A program made the position numbers and the translations under genes. From positions 59,344-123,343 of the forward strand of contig NZ_NFJB01000005.1 of NCBI RefSeq assembly GCF_002159645.1: DNA of 64,000 bases, in the 5' to 3' direction. The stretch's first letter is position 1. Every line of letters starts with the position of its first letter. Below the pieces are notes generated by a model, which did not search any database, had not been told where the DNA came from, and worked only from the letters and a program-made list of their open reading frames with translations. Shown here one piece after another: positions 25,013 through 34,506 of the stretch. Source of the DNA: Parabacteroides sp. An277 (GTDB lineage Bacteria > Bacteroidota > Bacteroidia > Bacteroidales > Tannerellaceae).

Positions 25013-25533
25013 AAGAAGATAAATCAATAAAGCGTATTGTAAATACGGATATGCCGTATGATATAACAAAACTAAATCAGTATTTGATTGAAAGAGCAAG
25101 GCATATAAACGAAGCGATAAAGGCTGCAAGAGAAGAATATCGCAAAAGATTTAATACTGGATTCTATGTGGGTGATATATTGTCTTTTATGGTAAGTCCA
25201 GAATGGTCTTTCAAGGATAACTTAGATAATTTGTTGTCTATCGCTGAAGGCAATACGATTGCAGGAATATTTTTGGAACATAGCTCGCTTAATGATTTGA
25301 ATAAAGTAATTTCTAAGGATAACAAAATCGATGAGTTGGGTAATTTGTGCTACCTCCTAAAAAAGCAAAAGGAAGAAGAAGCTCGACTAAAAATGATGGC
25401 TTTTTTATTTATTATCAGAAATGGGTTTGAGGATGAATTCTGTGCTTTCAACGCCAATTATCACGGCAATGTAAAAGAAGATCTTCAAAGAGAATTTGAG
25501 CGTATTTACGGAAATGGAGCACGTTTTAATTAA
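25009..25533 (+). CDS. hypothetical protein of the island
   Basis: From ATG 25009 (MKEDKSIKRIVNTDMPYDITK) the protein has 174 residues, mostly charged helices with no signal peptide. It overlaps the previous stop (ATGA) and belongs to a four-gene block downstream of the structured RNA. I recognise no family. Confidence 0.65.
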   Translation: MKEDKSIKRIVNTDMPYDITKLNQYLIERARHINEAIKAAREEYRKRFNTGFYVGDILSFMVSPEWSFKDNLDNLLSIAEGNTIAGIFLEHSSLNDLNKVISKDNKIDELGNLCYLLKKQKEEEARLKMMAFLFIIRNGFEDEFCAFNANYHGNVKEDLQREFERIYGNGARFN

Positions 25534-25589
25534 CCGAACTATAAAAGCAACGCCCGAAGCTGTAAGAGGGCAAACTATAATAATCAAAC

Positions 25590-25790
25590 ATGAACGAAGA
25601 TAGAGTTTTGACAATGGCAAAGAGTGCGCTAAAGCTGGCAAACATCATCCGATATGAAAACGGACACGAGATAATAGATGTGAGCCTGTTGCGTACAATT
25701 CCAGATGGCGAATTAATGAGATTTCGCAATGTGGGTAAAACCACGATTGGGAAAATACAAGAAATAAGAAAGTCGCTCGACTGGATGTAA
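25590..25790 (+). CDS. free-standing RNA polymerase alpha-CTD-like protein
   Basis: The 66-residue protein reads MAKSALKLANIIRYENGHEI, DVSLLRTIPDGELMRFRNVG and KTTIGKIQEIRKSL. This follows the alpha-subunit C-terminal domain pattern: a helix, then LLRxxxxxLxxFxNVGxxTIxxIxEI, the helix-hairpin-helix that binds DNA and activators. The domain normally belongs to RpoA; alone it could act as a decoy or an adaptor for host RNA polymerase. It is the last gene of the island. Confidence 0.72.
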   Translation: MNEDRVLTMAKSALKLANIIRYENGHEIIDVSLLRTIPDGELMRFRNVGKTTIGKIQEIRKSLDWM

Positions 25791-25797
25791 TGTTTAT

Positions 25798-25923
25798 CCC
25801 TGCAGACCGGAACGACCGGACATTGCGGAGCGAGACCGCAGCAGGGAACAAGATGCACACTTAGCCGGTAATCATAACCGGAGGTGAAGATACAGGACAT
25901 AAGCAGATGCAGACAATCGTCTG
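25798..25923. other. structured non-coding segment near the right end of the island
   Basis: CCCTGC (25798-25803) pairs with GCAGGG (25841-25846), enclosing hairpins CCGG-AACGA-CCGG and TGCGG-AGCGAGA-CCGCA, a small three-way junction. Hairpins CCGGT...ACCGG (25865-25881) and CAGAC-AATC-GTCTG (25910-25923) follow. No gene is seen between 25791 and 26246. The region could be an RNA, a packaging site or an attachment accessory site. Confidence 0.5.
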
Positions 25924-26169
25924 TTGAGAGCGGTCTTTTCGATTGCATAGGGTCTACATGGGTGAAGATATGTTCTTTTAAATAGGCTTTCAGTAGCACC
26001 AGCCCGACCCTGCACGGTCTTAGAGCCTACCCTTTGATGTGGATGCAGGGAACAGAAAAATATATCTCGGCATACAAATGCCATAAGGTATTTTAAAGCG
26101 AAACGGAATGTTAAAGGATGTTTGCTAAGCATGGCAAATATACCCCTTTTCATTGATGTTTATAATTTG

Positions 26170-26189
26170 GAGGACAAACGGAGGACAAA
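26170..26189. promoter_or_regulatory. right arm-type integrase sites (two GAGGACAAA)
   Basis: GAGGACAAA at 26170-26178 and 26181-26189 repeats the left-end pair at 14904-14923 with the same 11-bp spacing and orientation. Confidence 0.75.
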
Positions 26190-26243
26190 AGCGCAAGTTG
26201 CGAAATGTTATTATATTAATAATTAAATAGTTATGATTTTAAG

Positions 26244-26260
26244 TTGTACCCCCGTTGGGA
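26244..26260. repeat. attR core, 17-bp direct repeat in tRNA-Arg
   Basis: TTGTACCCCCGTTGGGA covers the last 14 bases of tRNA-Arg(CCT) plus three beyond. It is identical to 14772-14788, so integration preserves the tRNA. Confidence 0.92.
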
Positions 26261-26318
26261 ATCGAACCCAAATTTACGGTTTAGGAAACCATCGTTCTAT
26301 CCGTTGAACTACAAGGGC
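26247..26318 (-). tRNA. tRNA-Arg (CCT anticodon), integration target
   Basis: On the minus strand the loop TTCCTAA, with stem ATGGT/ACCGT, gives anticodon CCT, and the T-arm is TTGGG-TTCGATT-CCCAA. The acceptor GCCCTTG pairs with CGGGGGT through three G-T wobbles, which is weak but the same at both att copies. Its original downstream neighbour was probably recG. Confidence 0.92.
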
Positions 26319-26395
26319 ATCTTTTTTGGTTCGGCAAAAGTAAGTTCTTTTCGGCAAATGGGCAAATTTTTCGGGAAAGAACTTGCGTCTTCCTA

Positions 26396-27121
26396 TTAAT
26401 CAAAAAGCGATTGGAGGACGGAAAGGGACTTGATTTCTTGAAAACCGGGAACGTGAAGCCGGTAATATTCAAAGATACGTTCGATGATGCGTACCCGGTC
26501 GTGGCGCGAAAAAGCATAGAGGGACATATTTTCGTAGCTTATCTTTAGGAGACGAACCAATATGCGTGTTTCGTCGGGACGAAGATAATGCGGATGCATC
26601 GGTATTTGATCCGTAAAGACACCATTTAGCATATCGAAATAAAGCCCTTCGCGCCGATGCTCCGTATTGGGATAAATCCCCAAATAATATAATAGATGAA
26701 GCAAAAACACCAAATGGAAATTAGCAACACCCTCGTCCGTCTTTTCCAGCACTTGGATGGAATCGTAGAGGAAACGAAACAGGCGTTCGTCCGGTTCAGC
26801 ATCTTTTACGAAGCGAAACAACACCTCGGAGAGGAAAAGCGCCAGCACGTTCTTTATCGGATTGCCCATCCATTCGTTCGATGCAAGGCAAAGCCGCGCC
26901 TCTTTGATGCGTTGCATCTCGCGCCGATTCAAATGTTCTACCTCCAAATCTAAAACCGAAAGCGGGATGAACAACGAACGCATCACGCCCGATTTCTTCC
27001 CCCGTCCGCGCGAAACCAAATAGGAAACGCGCCCGAATGCTTCCGTATACATATATATAATATGGTATGTTTCCTTGTAAGGAATCGTACGCAAGACGAT
27101 TCCCCGCGTCTTATATAACAT
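26396..27121 (-). CDS. recO: DNA repair protein RecO
   Basis: The 241-residue protein begins MLYKTRGIVLRTIPYKETYHIIYMYTEAFGRVSYLVSRGR, the RecO OB-fold with its GIVL and SYLV words, then a helical domain. The zinc-binding cysteines of many RecO proteins are not visible, as is usual in Bacteroidetes. RecO loads RecA with RecR at gaps. It is transcribed towards tRNA-Arg. Confidence 0.9.
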   Translation of the reverse strand: MLYKTRGIVLRTIPYKETYHIIYMYTEAFGRVSYLVSRGRGKKSGVMRSLFIPLSVLDLEVEHLNRREMQRIKEARLCLASNEWMGNPIKNVLALFLSEVLFRFVKDAEPDERLFRFLYDSIQVLEKTDEGVANFHLVFLLHLLYYLGIYPNTEHRREGLYFDMLNGVFTDQIPMHPHYLRPDETRILVRLLKISYENMSLYAFSRHDRVRIIERIFEYYRLHVPGFQEIKSLSVLQSLFD

Positions 27122-27253
27122 ATAAACAACCTCCTTTCCGTCTGGTGGCCCCGCAAAGATACGACCTTTCTGCCTATTCTAAAAATCTTCTCCCTACCGA
27201 AAAATTCCGACAAAGGGGAGAAAACTTTCTTTTCCAACGATACATTCTACAAG

Positions 27254-27327
27254 TATCGTCGATATTTTTATATCTTTAGGCTAAAGATACACAAATATCG
27301 TCGATATTTATACAAACATCGACGATA
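27254..27327. repeat. 74-bp dispersed palindromic element, copy 1
   Basis: It contains the words ATCGTCGAT or ATCGACGAT three times and a central hairpin TATCTTTA-GGC-TAAAGATA. A second copy with the same length and few differences is at 60847-60920. It lies in the 410-bp gap between recO and tRNA-Glu; a TACCTTTG -7 box (27472-27479) for the tRNA/rpsT unit is the only other signal seen there. Confidence 0.85.
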
Positions 27328-27531
27328 TTTAGAGAAATCACAAGCAGAAAAGGAACTTTTCTCCGCTATGCATAGAAGTATTCAAGGCGTATAAAGACGT
27401 TAAAAAAAAGCCTTATGCATATTTTTCTTTCAAAATGTTTTGTCAGTTCAAAAAGAAACCCTACCTTTGCACCGCAATTGAGAGAACAACATCTCTCGAA
27501 ACGATTAAAACTTGAAATATAAGTGCGGAAG

Positions 27532-27602
27532 GCCCGTTCGTCTATCGGTTAGGACGCAAGATTTTCATTCTTGAAAGGGGGGTTCGATTCCCCCACGGGC
27601 TA
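27532..27602 (+). tRNA. tRNA-Glu (TTC anticodon), copy 1
   Basis: GGCCCGT pairs with ACGGGCT; the loop TTTTCAT between CAAGA and TCTTG gives TTC. It is effectively identical to the copy at 27932-28003, and rpsT lies between them. Confidence 0.95.
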
Positions 27603-27643
27603 CAATAAACAGGATTAAAAAATTATAAAGAGATTTCGAAGAA

Positions 27644-27901
27644 ATGGCAAACCATAAGTCATCGATTAAAAGAATTAGACAAACAAACGCAAGACGTCTG
27701 CACAATAGATATTATGCAAAGACTGCGCGTAACGCGATGCGTGATCTCCGTGCTACGGAAGATGCAAGCGAAGCAAAAGCTATGTACCCGAAGGTATGTT
27801 CTATGTTGGATAAATTAGCTAAGAAACATATCATCCACAAGAACAAGGCTGGTAACTTGAAATCAAAGTTGGCTAAGCATGTGAATGCATTGGCTAAATG
27901 A
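27644..27901 (+). CDS. rpsT: 30S ribosomal protein S20
   Basis: The 85-residue basic protein starts [23 protein letters not shown] and ends in the S20 helix [20 protein letters not shown]20 binds 16S rRNA early in 30S assembly. The gene is flanked on both sides by tRNA-Glu copies on the same strand, probably one transcript ended by the terminator at 28006. Confidence 0.97.
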   Translation: MANHKSSIKRIRQTNARRLHNRYYAKTARNAMRDLRATEDASEAKAMYPKVCSMLDKLAKKHIIHKNKAGNLKSKLAKHVNALAK

Positions 27902-27931
27902 TAAAAATATCATAACTCTATTAGAGAAGCT

Positions 27932-28003
27932 GGCCCGTTCGTCTATCGGTTAGGACGCAAGATTTTCATTCTTGAAAGGGGGGTTCGATTCCCCCACGGG
28001 CTA
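27932..28003 (+). tRNA. tRNA-Glu (TTC anticodon), copy 2
   Basis: It has the same sequence as the copy 400 bp upstream, with GGCCCGT/ACGGGCT acceptor and TTC anticodon, and it directly precedes a strong terminator. Confidence 0.95.
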
Positions 28004-28005
28004 CG

Positions 28006-28048
28006 GACAAAAGGAATACGATTTGCATCGTGTTCCTTTTGTCTTTTT
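28006..28048 (+). terminator. terminator of the tRNA-Glu/rpsT unit
   Basis: GACAAAAGGAA (28006-28016) pairs perfectly with TTCCTTTTGTC (28033-28043), followed by a T-run. Confidence 0.9.
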
Positions 28049-28131
28049 TATTTTTTTACACCTAAACCGTTTTCCATCTCAACAATTTTCCGTACATTTG
28101 TTAGCTTATTTGAAAGATTATAACAAGTTAA

Positions 28132-30102
<1,971 letters not shown>

Positions 30103-30104
30103 GT

Positions 30105-31838
30105 ATGGATTTCACATTTCCACTAGAAGAACTTTTCAAACAGGCCGATTCTTTCCAACTCAAGAAAGAGCCGGTCTTGATTGGTATTTCTGCCAATCAT
30201 AAAGAGGGATTGAATTGCCTTGCCGACACCTACATACGGTCGATTATCAAAGCAGGCGGAGCGCCGGTCATCATCCCTTGCACATCCGATTTACGCGTAT
30301 TGACGCACATTGTCAACCAATTGGATGGCTTGCTAATGAGCGGAGGCGGCGATATCAATCCGCTTTTCCTCCACGAAGAGCCAGTTCAAGGCTTACAAGA
30401 AGGGGACACCTGGCGAGACCAATCAGAGCTACTTTTGCTTCGACTCGCAGCCAACCGGCAATTACCAATCATGGGTATTTGCCGAGGCCATCAATTGGTC
30501 AATGTCGCATTCGGAGGCAGCCTTTATCAAGACATTTACACGCAATACACGCAAAACCTCTTAAAGCATAGCCAAAAGATGCCACGCGAAGAGGTATCCC
30601 ATTCTGTCACCTTGGAAAACGGAGCAAAGGTCTATGTTAACTCTTTCCATCATCAAGCAGTGAAAGACATAGCGCCTGATTTCATCGAAATGGCCGTAGC
30701 GCCCGATGGCATCAACGAAGGTATCCGTCATAAGGAAAAACCGGTGTTCAGTGTCCAATGGCATCCGGAAGCATTTCACCTGAACGAAGACGAGATGGCT
30801 TATTCTTTGTTCAGTTATCTGATATCCAAAGCTCATTGTTTCCATCAAGCCAAAGAGTTACATCGTCAATATGTCACCTTGGATTCCCATACCGACACAC
30901 CTATGATTTTCCCCGGCCCGTTTGATATCGGAAAGAAAGAAGGAGGAAAAGTAAACCTGCCATTGATGGAAGAAGGCCTTATCGACGCGGCAGTGATGGT
31001 TGCTTACATCCCGCAAAAAGAACGAGATGAACAATCGCTTCGAAAAGCCACCGAATATGCGATTGAACGGCTTTCAGCAATACACCGTCAAAAAGAACTC
31101 AACGATAAACGGATGCGAATAGCTATTACCTATTCGGACGTCATGCAGGCGAAAAAGCATGGCGAAAGGGCTATTCTCATCGGCGTAGAAAACGGTTATG
31201 CCATTGGGAAAGACTTGGACAACATCTCTCGCTTCAAAAAGATGGGTGTGTGTTATATCACATTGTGTCATAATGGCGATAACGATATTTGCGACTCGGC
31301 AAAAGGAGATAAGGAATGGAACGGCCTCAGTCCGTTCGGACGGGATGTCATCGCCGAAATGAACCGTCTGGGCATCATGGTCGACGTATCGCACGCCTCG
31401 GAAAAGAGTTTCTATGATGTGCTTGAATGCAGTCAATATCCCGTGATTGCTTCCCATTCTTCCGTGCGGGCTTTGTGTAATCATCCACGGAACTTGACCG
31501 ACATGCAAATTCGCGACCTGGCCAGCATGGGCGGCGTCGTGCAGATTTGTCTGTACAAAGGTTTCATCAATGAAGAGGCTGAAAAAGCGTCGCTTTCCGA
31601 CGCTATCAATCACATCGATTATATCGTACAAATGGTGGGACCAGACCATGTGGGCATCGGCTCGGATTTTGACGGCGATGGCGAATTGATTGGTTGCCGT
31701 GCCAGCAACGAACTGATCAACATCACCATGAAACTATTGGAATTGGGGTATACAGATCAGGATATTCGTAAAATTTGGGGCGGGAATTTCTTTCGCGTCA
31801 TGCGGGAAGTCCAAGCTGCCTATCCCTATCGTACCTAA
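30105..31838 (+). CDS. fused C26 glutamine-amidotransferase-like hydrolase and M19 membrane-dipeptidase-like enzyme
   Basis: The 577-residue protein joins two enzymes. Residues about 20-245 are a class-I amidotransferase/C26 hydrolase with nucleophile Cys in MGICRGHQLVN and the His-Glu pair in VQWHPEAF. Residues about 255-577 are an M19 dipeptidase with DSHTDTP, GVENGYAI, VDVSHAS, ASHSSVRAL and GSDFDGDG. There is no signal peptide. C26 enzymes cleave gamma-glutamyl amides and M19 cleaves dipeptides, so a combined peptide or glutathione-like breakdown is plausible. It starts two bases after gyrB. Confidence 0.88.
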   Translation: MDFTFPLEELFKQADSFQLKKEPVLIGISANHKEGLNCLADTYIRSIIKAGGAPVIIPCTSDLRVLTHIVNQLDGLLMSGGGDINPLFLHEEPVQGLQEGDTWRDQSELLLLRLAANRQLPIMGICRGHQLVNVAFGGSLYQDIYTQYTQNLLKHSQKMPREEVSHSVTLENGAKVYVNSFHHQAVKDIAPDFIEMAVAPDGINEGIRHKEKPVFSVQWHPEAFHLNEDEMAYSLFSYLISKAHCFHQAKELHRQYVTLDSHTDTPMIFPGPFDIGKKEGGKVNLPLMEEGLIDAAVMVAYIPQKERDEQSLRKATEYAIERLSAIHRQKELNDKRMRIAITYSDVMQAKKHGERAILIGVENGYAIGKDLDNISRFKKMGVCYITLCHNGDNDICDSAKGDKEWNGLSPFGRDVIAEMNRLGIMVDVSHASEKSFYDVLECSQYPVIASHSSVRALCNHPRNLTDMQIRDLASMGGVVQICLYKGFINEEAEKASLSDAINHIDYIVQMVGPDHVGIGSDFDGDGELIGCRASNELINITMKLLELGYTDQDIRKIWGGNFFRVMREVQAAYPYRT

Positions 31839-31866
31839 TAATGAAATATCAAAAACAACCACTCTC

Positions 31867-32868
31867 ATGTTCCGAATTTTCTATTTAACCCTCGTGGTCA
31901 TGTTGTTATCTTGTAGTAACAAACCGGCAGGGAATCCAAGTGCGACGACCTCTCCCGAAGTCAAAAAGACAGAGGCTGCGGTGCCGTCTCCCACGCCTGA
32001 ATTCAATGCCGACAGTGCATACAGTTATGTGCAGCGGCAAGTGGATTTCGGTCCACGCGTCCCCAACTCGGCCGCCCATAAGGCATGTGGCGATTTCTTA
32101 GCCCAAGAATTGGAACGTTTTGGCGCCAAAGTGTATCAACAAAATATGACCGTCACGGCCTACGACAACACGCCGCTCGAAGCACGGAATGTCGTCGGCG
32201 CTTTCCGTCCGGAAGCGAAACAGCGTATTTTGCTCTTTGCCCATTGGGATTCACGCCCGTATGCCGACCACGACCCGAATCCGACCCAACATAAAACAGC
32301 TATCGACGGTGCGGACGACGGCGCAAGCGGCGTAGGCGTTTTGCTCGAAATCGCCCGCCAAATCGGACTTAAAGCACCCAACGTGGGTATCGACATCATC
32401 TTTTTCGACGCGGAAGACTACGGGACGCCGGAATTTATCGACGATTACAAACCGAATACATGGTGCCTCGGCTCCCAGTTCTGGGCAAAAAAGCCGCACG
32501 TCGCGGATTATACGGCCGAGTTTGGCATCCTACTCGACATGGTGGGCGCCAAAGGAGCTACTTTCTATAAGGAATATACCTCCATGCGCTATGCGGCGCG
32601 CTACGTGGACCTCGTCTGGAACACCGCTCGGAAGCTCGGTTACGGCAAGTTCTTCGTCAATGCCGACGGGGGCGCCATCACCGACGACCATCAGTATGTC
32701 ATCGAAGGACGTGGCATTCCTTGCTTGGATATTATCCATTTCAATCCCCACCAAGACAGCGGCTTCGCGCCTTATTGGCATACCACAAACGATACGATGG
32801 AGAACATCGACCGCGAGACGCTCAAAGCCGTGGGGCAAACGGTATTGGAAGTAATCTATAACAGATAA
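31867..32868 (+). CDS. M28-family lipoprotein, glutaminyl-peptide cyclotransferase type
   Basis: The 333-residue protein has a lipoprotein signal (MFRIFYLTLVVMLLSC, Cys near 16) and an M28 zinc-hydrolase fold. Metal ligands are visible in AHWDSRPYAD, DGADDGASGV, FFDAEDYG and YWHTTNDTM. The pattern suits bacterial glutaminyl cyclases, which turn N-terminal Gln into pyroglutamate on exported proteins; this step is common in Bacteroidetes. It would work in the periplasm. Confidence 0.85.
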   Translation: MFRIFYLTLVVMLLSCSNKPAGNPSATTSPEVKKTEAAVPSPTPEFNADSAYSYVQRQVDFGPRVPNSAAHKACGDFLAQELERFGAKVYQQNMTVTAYDNTPLEARNVVGAFRPEAKQRILLFAHWDSRPYADHDPNPTQHKTAIDGADDGASGVGVLLEIARQIGLKAPNVGIDIIFFDAEDYGTPEFIDDYKPNTWCLGSQFWAKKPHVADYTAEFGILLDMVGAKGATFYKEYTSMRYAARYVDLVWNTARKLGYGKFFVNADGGAITDDHQYVIEGRGIPCLDIIHFNPHQDSGFAPYWHTTNDTMENIDRETLKAVGQTVLEVIYNR

Positions 32869-32874
32869 TTAATT

Positions 32875-33312
32875 ATGACTATCAACGAACTGCAAGACAA
32901 TGTCGTCGAAGAGTTTTCGGCCTTCGACGACTGGATGGACAAATATGCCCTGCTTATCGACATGGGCAACAATTTGCCGGCATTGGACGAGAAATTCAAA
33001 ACGGAGAGCAACCTCATCGAAGGCTGCCAGAGCCGCGTCTGGCTTCAGGCAGATTATGTGGACGGGAATATCATCTTCCAGGGAGACAGCGACGCCGTCA
33101 TCGTGAAGGGCATCGTCTCGCTGCTCATACAGGTCCTCTCCGGCCATACCCCGCAAGAGATTCTCGACGCCGACCTCTACTTTATCGAGCAAATCGGACT
33201 GAAGGAGCACCTCTCGCCTACCCGCTCGAACGGATTGCTCGCCATGGTCAAGCAGATGCACCTCTACGCGGTCGCTTTCCGCGCGCGGGAAAAAGAGGAA
33301 GGAAAGAATTGA
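32875..33312 (+). CDS. sufE: SufE-family sulfur acceptor
   Basis: The 145-residue protein has the SufE fold with its active cysteine in LIEGCQSRVWL near residue 51. It follows the M28 lipoprotein gene by six bases. SufE takes persulfide sulfur from SufS and passes it to the SufBCD scaffold. The partner genes are 20 kb away in this window, so the pathway is split. Confidence 0.93.
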   Translation: MTINELQDNVVEEFSAFDDWMDKYALLIDMGNNLPALDEKFKTESNLIEGCQSRVWLQADYVDGNIIFQGDSDAVIVKGIVSLLIQVLSGHTPQEILDADLYFIEQIGLKEHLSPTRSNGLLAMVKQMHLYAVAFRAREKEEGKN

Positions 33313-33348
33313 CCCTTCCGCCCACGGCTCTTTCATTTAAGTTGGATA

Positions 33349-33483
33349 CTGCAGGCCTCGCTCCGCTTCGACCTACGGCTACTTGAAAATTGCGCCTCTT
33401 CGAGGCACGATATAGGTAATAAAACAGTCCTCGAAGAGGACTTCTGTGCATAGCTGCTGGTCGAAGCGGAGCGAGGCCTGCAG
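33349..33483. repeat. 25-bp perfect inverted repeat with nested palindromes
   Basis: 33349-33373 and 33459-33483 are exact reverse complements over 25 bp. The similarity continues inward (CTACGGCTA against TAGCTGCTG). Inside are CCTCTTCGAGG and GTCCTC-GAA-GAGGAC. The segment begins 36 bp after sufE and can form a cruciform or a large RNA hairpin. The whole gap 33313-34033 has no gene. Confidence 0.85.
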
Positions 33484-33627
33484 CTACAAGCGTTCCGAAC
33501 CAGTTCCCTTAGGACCTACAAGGTCACCGCTTTTTTAAATGAAAAAGCCGTGCCTTCCGCCCTGTTCGGGGGCAGAGAAATTCGCAAAATCGAACCGAAT
33601 ACTTTTCGTATGCCTACGAAAACCGAA

Positions 33628-33832
33628 TCGCGACCGTTTCGTAGGGCTTCGAAAACGTCCTGCCGTCGGCGCGACTGTTTCGTACGGCTTCGAAAACGTC
33701 CTGCCGTCGGCGCGACCGTTTCGTACGGCTTCGAAAGCTCCCCGACGGCGGCGCGGCCGTTTCGTAGGGCTTCGAAAGCTTCCCGATGGCGGCGCGGCCG
33801 TTTCGTACGGCTACGCAAAACACGCCTCCGGG
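33628..33832. repeat. tandem array: five copies of a 41-bp unit
   Basis: Units start near GCGCGAC/GCGCGGC and contain GTTTCGTACGGCTTCGAAA; the first and fifth copies are more diverged. CGTTTCG and CGAAAACG within each unit form an inverted repeat. The 41-bp period breaks any reading frame, so this is a DNA- or RNA-level repeat. It lies between the convergent sufE and HU genes. Confidence 0.85.
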
Positions 33833-34033
33833 TTTTGCGTAGGGCTTCTCTCCTACGAAAGGACCCGTTTGCCCCCTTAGGCAATAATTGGAACGATGCC
33901 CGATTTTTTCGAGAACAAGGGAAAAGCGAAGAAGGATGCGCCTCGAAAAAGGTCGCACACAGGTATAGAGACAAATAAAACACGGACAACACGCGGTCCG
34001 CGTCGTCCGTGCCTGCAAAGGGAAGCGGGAAGA

Positions 34034-34306
34034 TTACTTCACGGCTTCTGAAAGTTCAGCGCCCGGTTTGAATTTAGCCACCTTGCGTGCCGCGATTTCG
34101 ATGGGCTCTTTCGTACGAGGGTTCAACCCAGTGCGGGCTGGTTTTTCCGTTACCGAGAAGGTGCCGAAACCCAAGAGCGCGAGTTTGTCGCCCGCCTTCA
34201 ATACATCCGTTACGGTTTCGCAAAAAGCATCCACTGCCTTTTTTGCATCGGCTTTCGTCAAGCCGGACTTTTCAGCCACTTGGCTGATGAAATCTGTTTT
34301 ATTCAT
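34034..34306 (-). CDS. HU-family nucleoid protein
   Basis: The 90-residue protein has the complete HU/IHF fold: MNKTDFISQVAEKSGLTKADAKKAVDAF, then GFGTFSVTEKPARTGLNPRTKEPIEIAARKVAKFKPG. It compacts DNA and bends it at repairs and recombination sites. Its -7 box TACATTTG is on the minus strand at 34378-34371. Whether it acts as a homodimer HU or an IHF-like subunit cannot be told. Confidence 0.95.
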   Translation of the reverse strand: MNKTDFISQVAEKSGLTKADAKKAVDAFCETVTDVLKAGDKLALLGFGTFSVTEKPARTGLNPRTKEPIEIAARKVAKFKPGAELSEAVK

Positions 34307-34506
34307 GACTCAATTGTATTATGTGTGAAACATTTTCGTTTGCGTTACAGTCTTTTATTCGATTCGCGCCCAAATGTAGTTCTATTTTGAGATACCACAA
34401 AGAAAAAAGGTGTTTTTTTCTTGACAGACTATGTTTTAGTCTTGTTTTGCGGGATAATTCCAAAATATATTTACCTTTGTCCCTGTAAAAAGTAAAAACA
34501 GAACGT

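Larger units (their letters stand above)
14772..26260. mobile_element. 11.5-kb integrated island in tRNA-Arg(CCT), PICI/phage-satellite-like
   Basis: The segment between the two copies of TTGTACCCCCGTTGGGA interrupts what was probably tRNA-Arg directly followed by recG. It holds a tyrosine integrase at the left end, an excisionase-type HTH protein, a helicase-like ATPase, a primase-like protein, a nuclease, a terminase-small-subunit-like protein, a Fic protein and many small unknown genes. Capsid, portal, tail and mobilisation genes are absent. Size and content match phage-inducible chromosomal islands (known from other phyla); that assignment is inference. Confidence 0.8.

Noticed and set aside
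14982..26243. Integrative conjugative element
   Set aside because: No relaxase, coupling protein, or Tra/Mob genes are present, and the island is only 11.5 kb.
33628..33832. CRISPR array
   Set aside because: The units follow each other without variable spacers and no cas gene is near; the same applies to the arrays at 10815, 45311 and 54053.
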